Position numbers and translations under genes: made by a program. Of a DNA stretch of 64,000 bases, positions 1 to 11,547 are shown in pieces. Each line of letters opens with the position of its first letter. Within the stretch, counting starts at the first letter, position 1. A model generated the notes under the pieces. The model was not told where the DNA came from and made no database searches. It saw nothing but the letters and a program-made list of their open reading frames with translations. The stretch is from Epiperipatus broadwayi (taxonomy: Eukaryota; Onychophora; Udeonychophora; Euonychophora; Peripatidae): contig JAQFVV010000032.1 in assembly GCA_028023455.1 (NCBI GenBank), positions 2,670,001 through 2,734,000 of the forward strand. The letters are read 5' to 3'.

Positions 1-1375
1 AAATGGAATTTTTTTTGGCAAAGTTATATATCAAATGTCTAAATGATAAAGATGTATCAAATGATTAGAAGAATGCAGTATTAATACTACTAATTTAAAA
101 ATGTGATACAAAAGATATTAGAAATTACAGACATATCAGCCTTTTATCAGTTTTAATCAAAATTTTTACCAAGACAATTACAACTAGTCTGCAGAGAACA
201 TTGGATTTTAACCAACCAAGGAAACAAGCTGGATTTAAAAGTGGTTTTAGTCCATAGATCATATTCAAGTATTGAAAGGAGTTATAGAAAGTACCAATGA
301 ATATGAGTTGCCATTATACTTTGGATTTGTAGATTATGAAAAAGCATTTGATTCTATAAGCATTTCTTAGCGATTAAAGCATTCGATCATCGAGGTATAG
401 ACTTACTAGATTGTCACATTCTGAAGAATATTTATAAAAATGCAACAGTAACAACTAGATTACATAATGATACTAGGAAGGTTAACATTCAGAAGGGTAT
501 AAGATAGGGTAACTCCATATCTCCAAAACTTTTTACAGGAGTGCTACAAGAAGTATTTTGTGGATTAAAATGGGAAACTAAAGGAGTAAAAGTAAATGGA
601 GATTATTTATGTCATTTAGATTTTGCAGATGATGTGGTTGTTTTTGCAAATAGTGCTTTAGACCTTCAGGAAATGTTGCAGGAGTTATCAGATGAAAGTA
701 AGAAAGTAGGACTAAAGTAAATGTTAAAAAGATTAAAGTAATGTTTAGTGGATTTTGTCAAAAGATGAAAATAAACATTGCTTATGATGAGTTAGAAGAA
801 GTTAATAACTACAAATACCTTGGTCAGATTATTACTACAGATGGAAATATAATGGATGAAATTAATCATAGAATTAAACTTGGTTGGAGTGCTTTTGGTA
901 GAAATAACTTAATACTAAAAGGAAATATGCATATGTGTTTGAAAATGGTTTTTTAATAAATGTGTTTTACCAGTTCTTATTTATGGATCTGAGATTTGGA
1001 CACCTAATAGAAGAGCAATACAGGGATTCCAGACCATTCAAAGAATGTGGGGAATGCATGTTAGGAGAATGAAAACACAATTTATGGGTAAGAGAACAAA
1101 CAGGTGTTACTGACAACATTGAAAGAATTAAAAGACTGAAGTGGAGTTGGGCTGGACATATTGCTAGAAGAGATGATAATAGATGTACAATTGAAATCTT
1201 AAAATGGATTCCAAGACATTGTAAAAGATTCAGAAAGAGATCACATGTGAGATGAATGGATGAAATATAAAAGTGTGCAGGGATGATGTGGGGAAGAGAG
1301 GCTAGAGATCGGAGATGGATTGAACTTGGAGAGAACTTCATCCTGCAGTGGTCATAATGGTTGACAATGATGGTG
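1..1375 (+). mobile_element. RTE-like LINE fragment, reverse transcriptase pseudogene (5' end outside window)
   Basis: A broken reading frame matches the reverse transcriptase (RT) and C-terminal region of RTE-type non-LTR retrotransposons. In order it shows a DVSNDWK-like segment, a decayed RPIS region, VDYEKAFDSI (positions 331-357), KGIRQGNSISP, LDFADD at the polymerase active site (codons 616-633), NNYKYLGQIITTDG and KLGWSAFG (frame 741-956), then LPVLIYGSE and KRLKWSWAGHIARRDDNR. Several in-frame stops and frameshifts, for example the stop at 954-956, make it non-functional. The second FADD aspartate is present. The downstream end reads into TGATGGTGATG-like DNA near 1365-1380, the usual simple-repeat tail of RTE elements. 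The start lies beyond the window. Further copies occur at 43945 and 58400. Family assignment is by recognised motifs and is fairly secure; the exact clade is inference. Confidence 0.85.
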
Positions 1376-2926
1376 ATGAAATCTCAAACTTATGTTTTTA
1401 CATATAGATTTCTCTCATTGAAAAATTTATAAAAAGACTTCATTATATTATTTTTTACTTAAAATATTCGAAATATAACTTGAGAATACATTTGTGAACA
1501 AGTTGTGTTTTTTATAACAGTTAGTAATCCATTTTCCATTTATTTCATATATCTTATGGGTTATGTAAAAATCAAATACTGTCATCACCACTCGTAGCCT
1601 TCAGTTTTTTAAGAAATTTTTTATTCTGAATTTGATATGCAAAATATAGATTTTTAAAATTGAGCACTTAAATTTTAATTTACAGGGAAGCATCAATTTA
1701 AAGAAGTACAAATATTAGGTTAAAAAAAAAACTAGAAGAAAAATATTTTAAATGACAAGCTTAGCAAAAAGATGTCTACTTTTTTAGTATTAATTAACTT
1801 ACAAAACAGTGTCTTGGGTGATTGACATGCCAAACCCATGTTACTAGCACTGGTTAATACTGTTTAATGAAAATTCAATTTTTTTTTTGCTATAAAATAT
1901 GTATTCTCAGCTATTTTTCAATATCTTGAAGTTTAACAGAAAATTTTATCCACATTATGGATAATAAATATTCTATTTTGGCAAAACATGTTCTCCAATT
2001 TTACCTTCAATCAATCCCAGTTTTGAACAAAACAATAAATATTGTAATTTGACAATCTAAATTTTAATCTTCAATTTTGTATGAATTGGAGTGTAATATT
2101 TGGAAAATGAAATGTTAACAAAAAAGTGAAATTAAACGCCCTTATATAATATATCCAGTGTCACAATTAGCACGGCAACACTGATAATGAAGTTTGTCAT
2201 CTAATGATCATACTATGCATTAGACAATCATAATATATTAGGTAATTGACTTCTAAACTAAAGAAACAATAATAAAAATGCACACACCCAAGATTTTATT
2301 CATACTGCACTATATTGGTCAATACTTAAATTATTGCCAGAAATACCCATAGTGTGATTTCTCAAAATATGATCCAATGAAATAATAATTATAAACTGAT
2401 TATGTTTTCTTAGCAATAATTATAATATTAGCATAGTGCAAATCAGCTTTATTTGTGTTGAAGGTATAACTTTTTTATTTTTTATTTTCTGGTGCTATCT
2501 TTGGAATTTGAAAGATTGATTTGGCTATTCCTATTACTCTTCAAACAATTGCTCTGTCTATCAGAAGTTATCAGTTTAGCCTGAGTACTTGAAATTCTTT
2601 TCTTTTCATTAGATGACCCACAATCACATATCTAAGTAAATTGTATGTTATGCAGCCAGATTAAGAATTGAGTAAACAATAAATACAGTTATTCTCTAAT
2701 TTTAAAATAACTATTTTATATAGTCTTTTTCAAGGCACACTAAATATATATAATAATAAATATCACATATTCCAAAAATAAAAAAAGAAAAAAATTTCAA
2801 TAAAAATTACAAAGTATATTCACAATCAAAAATTCATCTTATCTCACCCCCCTTTCCTATTGCAAACTCACAACATAATTGCAAAAAATCTTTTTTTTTT
2901 TTAAAAAAAAAAAATCTATATGTATA
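1376..2926. other. A/T-rich DNA without recognisable features
   Basis: Dense homopolymer runs and stops in all frames. I see no gene, RNA or repeat boundary that I can support. Confidence 0.5.
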
Positions 2927-3151
2927 CTTTAAAACCGTGTTTCCCAACCTGTGGTACACGAGTTGCTGGTTGGTGGTACACGAAAAATAATCAATAATGG
3001 CGGACATAAAAAAAAAAATTAAATCTTAAAAATATAGAAACGTTTTTTCCTATAATTCATAAAAATTATTTTAATTAATAATATTATACAGTAAAGTTGT
3101 TAATATGTACAGTCGATAACGATCTTTAATGTTAATGATAAAATTGAAAGT

Positions 3152-3696
3152 ATGATTAAGAAATTAGATTTTTGGAAACAGTAATATATATAAGTATCGA
3201 AAACAATCAACTGGAAGTATTCGAAACTCTACATATTTTTTTGTTTGAAAACAAGGTTAGTCTGTCTCAAGATATACGAGAAAATATAATAGCACATTTA
3301 ACAGGATTAAAATTGTCTTTTATGGAATATTTTCCAAAACCCGAAAACACAAACGATAATTGGATTTCAAACCCCTTCTATGCAGAAAATTTATAAAAAG
3401 CTACATCATTAACAATAAAGGATAAAGAAAATTTAATAGAATTATCATGTGACAGAACTTTACAAGTAGAATTCAAACGACACAATCTAATTAATTTTTG
3501 GTTAAACATTAAATAATATGAACAACTTTCTGAGAAAGCTCTTAAATTATTATTACCGTTTACTACGGAATTAGTAGGAAGAGCTTTTTCTTCATATATT
3601 TTTTTTAAAAATAAGTATCGAAACAGATTGAACGCAGCTGTAGAACCAAATTTCAAAAAATTATGTTGTTCGAAACAAGCACAAAGATCTCATTAA
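3152..3696 (+). pseudogene. hAT transposase remnant (ZBED/SCAND3-like C-terminal half)
   Basis: The translation shows the C-terminal part of a hAT transposase: KKLDFWKQ, then NNQLEVFETLHIFLFENKVS, DIRENIIAHLTGLK, MEYFPKPENTNDNWISNPF, and finally the dimerisation region YEQLSEKALKLLLPFTTE and FKNKYRNRLN. The reading frame shifts near 3180 and carries in-frame stops at 3394-3396 and 3514-3516, ending at the TAA at 3694-3696. The zinc-finger N-terminus and the first catalytic acidic residues are absent. It lies inside the hAT element defined by the TSDs. The protein would normally bind the element ends and catalyse excision; this copy cannot. Confidence 0.85.
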
Positions 3697-3817
3697 ATTT
3701 ATTTTATAAAAATATTTGATTATGATAAGAAAATATACTAATTGTTTTTTTATAATTTTGTGTTTTTATTAAAACCATTTATTAGTAAACAAAATATGAC
3801 AAAATAGTAGATAAATA

Positions 3818-4096
3818 ATGAGTCGGATCAAGGCAAATCAATCTAAATTATTTAATTTGAAAGAATGTATCAGAAAAGGACCATACCCAGAAATTAGAAT
3901 CTCATTAATTCTTGATCATCTATTGTGGATTACTAGATGTAAGCTAGTATTTAATCATCAAAATTTTAATCCTATTAACTTCATGCTGAACAATATAAAG
4001 AAAACAAGAACAAGAGATAGCCTGATAACCCTTGAGGTTATTTTTACCATGCCTTGGGATATGCTGGATTTATCCTCTCCATGGCCCAACCAATAG
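3818..4096 (+). pseudogene. LINE-like C-terminal fragment inside the hAT element (tentative)
   Basis: A 92-codon frame contains ISLILDHLLWITRCKLVFNH followed by NFNPINFMLNNIKKTRTRD. This resembles the tail found after the zinc knuckle in some non-LTR retrotransposon polyproteins, where a hydrophobic/tryptophan segment precedes a basic IKK..RD stretch. A similar arrangement (LDLYIEKIKKIRKRDQN) occurs in the LINE near 20.3 kb. No polymerase motifs are present. If right, a 5'-truncated LINE landed inside the hAT element. Alternatively it is captured unknown sequence. The family call is weak. Confidence 0.3.
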
Positions 4097-4526
4097 CAAG
4101 ATGCTCCAAAAAAGAGAAAACAGACTCAAATTTGGGAAAACCAAATGAAGGAATGAGAAAACATTTTGAACAAAATATGTACCAAATAATCTTTAATGTA
4201 ATAATGTAATCTTTAATAAATTATTTTGGAAAAAAATATGAAACTTTGAACAAACACATACATATAAATATGTTACAGTGAGTTTATAATTTCAGTGAGT
4301 TTATAATCTGGTGTGACGTTTAGGCGTGTTTCAATGTAATTTGTCTCATTATGAGATGTGAATACATACATGGTCACCCTATAATATATATAATGCAAAT
4401 AAAATAACACACTCACAATAACAAATTTCACAACATACAATCATTTTTACGAAGTGGTACAATTTAGCGTGATGTACTACCAAGTGGTACGTGAGCCAAA
4501 AAAGGTTGGGAAACGCTGCTTTAAAA

Positions 4527-5618
4527 CATTCAATTAATAACTTATTATTTTCTTTTCTCTTTTTCCATTAACATTCTATTTAACTCTGATTTTATTTCAT
4601 TAATGTACATATCTTCCTTTATCACTCTTTCATTGTATAACTTAACACACTCCAATGGCTTTATTTCAAAATCCCCATGCTTAAATTTATTCATGTGAAT
4701 GTAAACAGCATAATTTTTATCACCTAAATAAATGCTGTTTTAATCTAGTTACTTTTAAATCAATTTGCTTTTTAATATTCCTATTATAATTTAATTGTAT
4801 ATAATTAAAACCCCTTCTTAAAACATCCATCTCTTCATCACTAAAAATAGTATTAATTAATTAATAACAAAATTCTTATTTCCCTTTTTATGACCTCTAC
4901 CAAATATATAACAGCATTAAATCCTAAAATAAGAAAATATAATAAAACAGTTTTTCTAAGTGACCATAAAAAAACTCACATTTGTGATAGAAATATTTAG
5001 AAAGTAGTGATAGTTTTTATTATCATCATCATCATTATTATTGTTGTTGTTGTTGCTGCTGTTGTTGTTGAAAATATAAATTACTGTATTCATGTCTGAT
5101 TATTTTGTTTTGATTTCTTGTGTTCAGCACATGGATTTTCTTTTTGACAACTTAACTATTAACCATATTTTATTTAACAGTGGATTTTTTTAAAACTGTA
5201 ATAGCTTACTAGTAACGTTATTAAATCCTTTAATTCTATCATTGGATTAATATATATTTTGCTATTGATTGTGGTTCATAGTTTGTGTTTGCTGCAGTTA
5301 TATGTCAGAGGCTGTCGAGTTCCATTTCTGAAACTGATGATCAATCATAACAATTATGAATAGTTCTGAATCTGGTAATGAGATTTTAGGATAATGACAA
5401 TCTTATGATCTATTCTGCAAGTATCATTCATTAGTATGTGAAATTACATGGAAAACAAATTTCATCCTGATGAATTATTGGTTAAAAATAGCAAATTATG
5501 AAAATACTATCATGTGTTTCATTGTTATTTTTAATATATTTTTTTGAATTTACTGAAATCTCTTCATAAGCAGAGCTTATATTGATTCAAATCAGAGATT
5601 TTTTTTTTAATGTGTCAA
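4527..5618. other. A/T-rich DNA with one microsatellite
   Basis: Only the trinucleotide repeat at 5017-5071 stands out. No gene or element boundary was recognised. Confidence 0.5.
5017..5071. repeat. Compound ATC/ATT/TTG microsatellite
   Basis: Runs of ATC, then ATT, then GTT/GCT trinucleotides follow each other without interruption. This is typical of slippage. Confidence 0.9.
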
Positions 5619-5692
5619 AGCGTCGACCAGGAAGCAAATCCTAGGACAACTGCTTGTAAGGCAGCTGTGCTAACGACTTGGCCACCAATGCT
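5619..5692 (-). repeat. tRNA-Val(TAC)-like sequence (tRNA pseudogene or SINE head)
   Basis: On the minus strand a 74-nt stretch has tRNA layout. A box A-like TGGCCAAGTCGTTAG is followed by an anticodon arm GCTGC-CTTACAA-GCAGT with anticodon TAC in a 7-nt loop. A T-arm position follows, but its box B is degenerate (GGATTTGCTTCC). The acceptor stem pairs only partly (AGC with GCT). The weak box B and acceptor argue against a working tRNA. A tRNA-derived SINE head or tRNA pseudogene is more likely. Confidence 0.55.
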
Positions 5693-8600
5693 TGACAAAT
5701 TTGTGACCAATAGTAATTCATCTTGCATTATGTGCAGTGCATATAAGCAAAAAGATCAATTTGTTTTGTTTTTTTTTTAAACCAAAATCATTTCCTAATT
5801 CTTCATAAACAAATGAAGTATTTGAATGTCTGCCATTTACCATTCATATAACTGTAGACGAAGGTGATGAATAATTTGCAATGCTCAAAATTATGTTTTC
5901 TCTATTAGATGAATGCTAGTTAATAATTAAACTATAAATAAATGAAAATATAATATATATTAAAGCAATTTATTTTCAAGATTATTTCCCTAATCATAGG
6001 TAAGACTTTTGGCTCTTGAGGAGAAAAATAAGAACGTGAAATAGAGAAAATTATATTTTCATAAACTACCTAATTTCCATTTTTGTATGAGGAAAAATAA
6101 GATGCAGATGTGTTTAAAAATCTCAATTATAATTGTCTTTTTTACTATTACCGCATTAGGACGCTCTTGTGACTATAAATTTTAAAAGTAGCTATGTTCT
6201 TTTGGCTGATTATGCATTAACTTAAAAATTACCAAAATGTTTGCAGTAGATGGAAAATAAAAATATCAGTTCTCCTATATAAAGTTCCTGTTGTAGATTG
6301 TTTATTGGCGAACTGCAAATAGAATTAGAGAACAGTTGAATCACTTTTTTTAAAAATAATCTATGCAAACTTTTAGTTATTATAATAATAAAGAGCATAA
6401 GTTATTTTTTTTTGTATTAATAATATTTTAAAGACTCGAAATTTTTTAATTTATATTCTTTACTTTTTTTTTTAATGCATGTTAGAATATTTTAAATTAA
6501 TATTTACTTATCCTTGCGCGCGCGCACACACAATTCAGCTTTGTTATTAAAGTATACAAATATGTACAATATTTTCCACTTTTTTTTTAAACCTTGGAGT
6601 TCATTTCCTGATTTGTTTATTGATGTTTCACCCCTATTTAACAATAATGGATACGTCCACGCTATTTTATAATGTGTAAACATATTTTGTATTTTTGTTC
6701 TTCAGTCTCACCCCTATCTTTTTTCATATTTTGTATCCTCAGATCTTCTGGAGGTGTTCTATTTTTATCCACCCTGAAGTATTTTTTTTTATTTTGTGGG
6801 GGTAAAAAAAATAAGAGCGATGTTACTTCCCGACTTAGATTGTGCCCTCAGCTTTAGGATGAAGATTTCGAGCTGCCATTTTTCGCTTTTATTTTAAATT
6901 ATCCCAATGTTGGATTCTCTTTTTAATATTTGATAACTACAGATACGAACATTATAAGTAGGGTTATTCTCCAGTTTGATGGATACAGGTAATTTTATTT
7001 TTTTACTGATAAGTGGAATTTTTGCTTTATATTTCTGTTAATGATTATTAACATAACACGCTCAATTTCTTTTGTGTTAAATTAGTACAATGTGTTAAAA
7101 TTAATTTTTCTAATAAAAATACTATCCCCCCCCTCCCATTTTATTCATTTTGTTAATCGTAATTAATTAGTTTCACTTCTCGTGTATTGTTAATTTATAC
7201 TTCGCAATTAACTTTTGGTACCAGTGATAAATTAGGAAAGTACTTGTAAGTTTTCATCTATATTAACATAAACTTTCAGATAAGTAAACACAGAATTATA
7301 TATATATATAAAAAGAATTATTAATCGTTGAATTATTTTAAATTTTATTTGTTTTTATTATTACCATCGTTCCGTTCTTTTTAATGATAAATAATATTTG
7401 TTATAATTAATTATAAAATCGTAATTTAAATTATTTGTTAAAACATCTGATAACCTGACTTTATTTTTATAAATAATGTGCTTTAAAGGATTCGCTGAAT
7501 TGTTTGTTAATTCATAATTTATAATAAAGCGAGTGAAAAAATGTTGGAAATTTCTTGGGGTGAGGAGTTTTCATATTTACAGAACAATTCCCTGATGATG
7601 TCTGCTGCAATTCTTAGCAGGGCATTATCTCCATTCTTATGAACTAATCACATGATTGAAGTGATAGGCACTCACTTTCACCAGTATGTATAAGTGGCAA
7701 CTTTTACAATCTTGCAAATCTTTTTTCTTCATCCTGCTATTGAACTAATGTCAAACTTTTAATATATTTCTTCATTAATAAAAGGAAATGATCAAATAGA
7801 AATAATTTCTGCCCAAATGTTTTCCATTTGTCCTTTCCCTCTCCTTTTGACACATTTATTTTCATGAATATATCTATGATTTTCTGATTTTAAAAGTAGT
7901 AATTGTTTACTGCACTGAATTTTGATAAAGATAAATTACATTTTACTATATTAGAAATGATCTAAAAAGGATTCCTTGATATTTATAATGTAACTCTAAA
8001 ATTGAGATGCTGATGTCATCATTGACAAACAACCTCAGATCATTATCAAATAATTATTGTCTGGCCATATTATCCCTTGCTTAAAATATACATGTATTAT
8101 AATAATAATAACTGTAACAACATAGTAATATTTATATTTTTAAATCTAACTAACAATTATTCAGTTATTTCACTTTTTTTATTGCTAGTTTGTTTTATAT
8201 GAAAGTTTCTCTTTTGTGAAATAAAATTCTTTTCTTTCATTTTCTATTTATCATAACTTTTTGAAAACTTGTGATGATTTTTCAGAAAACAATACATCAC
8301 TGAAATAATTTCCAAGTATATGCAAGTAAAATATTCAAACTCTATTCAAAGATAGTGTTATATATTTGCCCTTTCTATGTTTTAATTATTTACTGGTTTT
8401 ATCTAATTCTGGTATTCCATCATTGATACAGCAGTTGGATAATGAAAAAAGAGAAGGGAGGGAGATTAGTAAGTTTAAATATGTAGCTGGATAACAAAGA
8501 CTATAATCAAAGTTTCAAGTCTCTATACATTAATTTATCAAATAGAAATCCAGGAATTAATAATAATTGAAAATCTATTTTAATAAAGTTTGCCATTAGA

Positions 8601-11427
8601 AGGAAATATGAAATCTTTCATTAAAATGCTCATATGAATGCTTTACCTTCTAATAGTTTACAGCCTATCTTCTCTCTTAAATTCTAAACTATCTCCAATT
8701 CTGACTTTTTGTCATTTGCTTTTTTTATTGTTGGCAAGAAATAATTGGAGTTGCACTCTCTTCATTAGATTACTGCAGTTTTACTTATTCAAAACAATAA
8801 TAACTATTTTATTAACTTGTTGGGGCTGTATTAAAATAATGTTAAGATTATCTTAGTGTCTATACAGTACGATTACACTTCCCCAGTAAAAATAATAATA
8901 AATAATCATTGTTCAGGAATTCACAAGTGCCAAAACTGGGCCACAGTTCATGGAAATTATGCTCCAGAATTTGTCACTTTATTACTCACCAAGCTAAAAA
9001 TTATTAAGATTTGAACATTAATCATTGGTGAAATAACATTCCCTTATTCTTTTGGATAACTACATATTTATTAAAGTTGAGAGCTTTATTTTTTTAAAAC
9101 TGGTATTATTTCTTAATGATATATTAATTTTTCACTTGTTTTTGGTAAATGCTGATTTATTTCCAAGCAGTTGTGTTTTAAAATGCCTTTGAAAACAATT
9201 TCAAAATTATATATAGTATTAAGAATAATTGAGCATGATTTGATTATTTATTTGTTTATACACTACCTTACCCAGAAACTAAATTAGGATAAATTATGGT
9301 CTGGATTGAGATCTATAAAAAATTCTGATACTTGTAATTAAACTATGTATCTTAAGTTTATCTTAATAGGTTACATGATATGGTATCTTTTGATTGAGAA
9401 TAAAATAACTAAAGCATTTTGAATAATCTTCAAAAGAAAAGTTTATCTGGTTCATTTTATTGACATTCCTAGAGATTTGACATGCATGAAAAATAATGGA
9501 TTTGTATTTAAGTACATTAATAATTATATTTATTTAGTTTCATTACCATTTTGAATCTTTAATGTATTATATGTGAAATTAACACAGTGCTGTATTGAAA
9601 TTAATTGTTTTTATTGCTAATCTGTTTTTAAAGTGAAATCTTAAATATATTTATAAAGAAATGAAAGCAATTTTATTTCTATAATCTAGAAAATTGAATT
9701 CTCAATATTACTGGTATGTCAACTATCAAATATATATATATTCACATAATCTAATGTAAAATCCATATTATATACTTAATTGCTGTTTTTATTTCTTTTT
9801 TAGATCAATCTGGCCTGTTAAGTATAGATTTAATCTTAGTAATATACTTGTGTATTCTTTTGGAAATGTATATCTATTTTTGAAAGTTAATTTTATATAT
9901 TATTACTTTCCTATCATAAGATTTTTCAGTATGATTTACAAATGTCTGTACTACTACCATGTCCATTATTTACAAATGCCTGCACTATAGCACACATAAT
10001 ATTTATAAATAGAAAGTGCAGTATATTAAAGAAAATTATATATAAATTGTGCTCATTATTTACTGAATTACATAGAAATTTGAATAAACATTCATTGTGA
10101 AATCTGTATTTAAATCTTAAATTTATTAGAATCAAGTATTTTATGTCAATTATCAGTAATACTTAGCTTTAGAATTATAAGTACAATGCTAATTGTCTAT
10201 TTCAAAATCATAGCATAATAGATTAATATTGTTTTTTCTACACTGGGATATCATCAATAATTTTGTTACAGTAGTCATAAGTAAGCAAATATACAAAATA
10301 ATTGTACAAAAATTTGACAATATATAGAATCACATTTGTCTATATATTTATTTCCTCATCAGTAATTTATATAGATTTATATTGATATTTGTATTTCAAA
10401 TGTTCAAACTAATAATCAATCCTTATATTATTTCTATACTTTTTTAATTTCTAAAATAAACAGCTTTTGCCTAATTTTAATTATAAGATTAATAATAAAA
10501 TAATTTACCAATTGGTTGATGCTGTCTTAGCACCTTTTGACATTGGCTTTCCTGAAATCTGACTAATAAAAAAAACTTTAATGTTATAATATCTCTTTTT
10601 TTATGGGTTTAATGTACTATATTCTTTCTATTCTCTTGTTAATACAATATTTATTATTTAGTGACATCTGATATTTATATATTTTAACATTGCCAGTAAG
10701 ATACATGAATAGATCACACTACGATTGCTTTTATATTTAAAAGAATCATCAACTTTTTATATCTTGCCTGTATTGTTGCTACAGTAGTAGAATGACCAAC
10801 TAAAGGCTTTCAGATTGAAGCTCAATTCATTTATTTAAGTACTTAAACAATACCTGTCCTTTGTGGTTAACTCATAATAAGTTAAATTTTTAGTAATTCA
10901 AAGCAAAAGATGAGAAAATAATATTTTTACCTTTCAGTATAAGCTCAATAAATAAATAATCATATGGTTTTGGTGTTTAAAAAGTTTGTATGAAGTTTAA
11001 GCATCGGAATTGACAGGAATTATGCTGCGATTCATGAATCTTGAGTTCTACAGTGCACTACTAAGATCACTAAGTTAAATTTTAAAAAGTCATGCATAAA
11101 TCAGTAGGTTGTTTTTATGTAAAAACTTTGAGAAGATGCTATAAGAGCCATCATTACAAAAATAATACTAATTACCAATTAACACAATTTGTTTTACTAA
11201 TATATATAGTGATATTCCATTATTAATACATTATAAAAAATAAAAAAATATATATATAATACTTATTATAAAAGAAATATATTAATAAATTATACATAAA
11301 AAACTTTTATCAACTTATGATTTAATGCCATTATCAAATATTAAATAGCCTATTATTGTGTATAGAACAGTATCTACTATTTTATAATAGAATTAAAAAT
11401 AACAATAAATAAAATAAAACAAAATAT
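5693..11427. other. Long A/T-rich stretch without recognised genes
   Basis: No reading frame here has a recognisable family signature. The longest, at 8638-8856 and 9926-10135, have the low-complexity Leu/Ile/Phe/Asn composition expected by chance in AT-rich DNA. A short GC/AC alternating tract lies at 6516-6532. Confidence 0.5.
6516..6532. repeat. Alternating purine-pyrimidine tract (GC)n(AC)n
   Basis: Five GC dinucleotides run into AC dinucleotides, a local CpG-rich island of 17 bases in very AT-rich DNA. Such tracts can adopt left-handed DNA. Confidence 0.8.
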
Positions 11428-11547
11428 CATGTTTCCCTCAAAGTAAGATCTAACCAGAAAATAAGCCTTAGCATGATTTTTTAGGATGCTTATAATATAA
11501 GCCCTACTCCAAATATACACCCTAGTTAAGATCGTCAGCCACATAGA
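11428..11547. repeat. Degenerate copy of a widespread GAAAATAAGCCCTAG-type repeat
   Basis: The stretch contains four degraded versions of one short unit: CAAAGTAAGATCTAACC, AGAAAATAAGCCTTAGC, AATATAAGCCCTACTCC and a last one ending CACCCTAGTTAAGATCGTCAG. I recognise this unit series as a dispersed repeat seen in many animal genomes. I cannot assign its class from sequence alone, and no TSD was found. Confidence 0.4.

Larger units (their letters stand above)
2935..4518 (+). mobile_element. hAT-family DNA transposon with 8-bp TSD
   Basis: The element is flanked by the identical 8-bp direct repeat CTTTAAAA at 2927-2934 and 4519-4526. Its ends are imperfect inverted repeats, CCGTGTTTCCCAACC on the left and the complement of CAGCGTTTCCCAACC on the right, followed inwards by a shared GTGGTAC motif. 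An 8-bp TSD and a CAGTGTTTCCCAACC-type terminus are typical of hAT elements. The interior holds a decayed ZBED/SCAND3-like transposase and, further 3', an unrelated LINE-like reading frame. At 1.58 kb it is shorter than an autonomous hAT element, and the transposase N-terminus is missing. Confidence 0.9.

Noticed and set aside
3378-3656. 92-codon minus-strand frame
   Set aside because: It is the antisense shadow of the hAT transposase remnant.
5335-5345. CTGATGA near 5.3 kb as a hammerhead
   Set aside because: No stem II/GAAA combination is present downstream. Similar isolated matches at 5466, 7594, 26647, 28485 and 50509 were dropped for the same reason.
5619-5692. Functional tRNA-Val gene
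   Set aside because: Box B and the acceptor stem are degenerate, so it is called a tRNA-like repeat instead.
8638-8856. 72-codon frame rich in Leu, Ile and Phe
   Set aside because: The composition is what AT-rich DNA gives by chance; there is no domain, and frames of this kind are common across the window.
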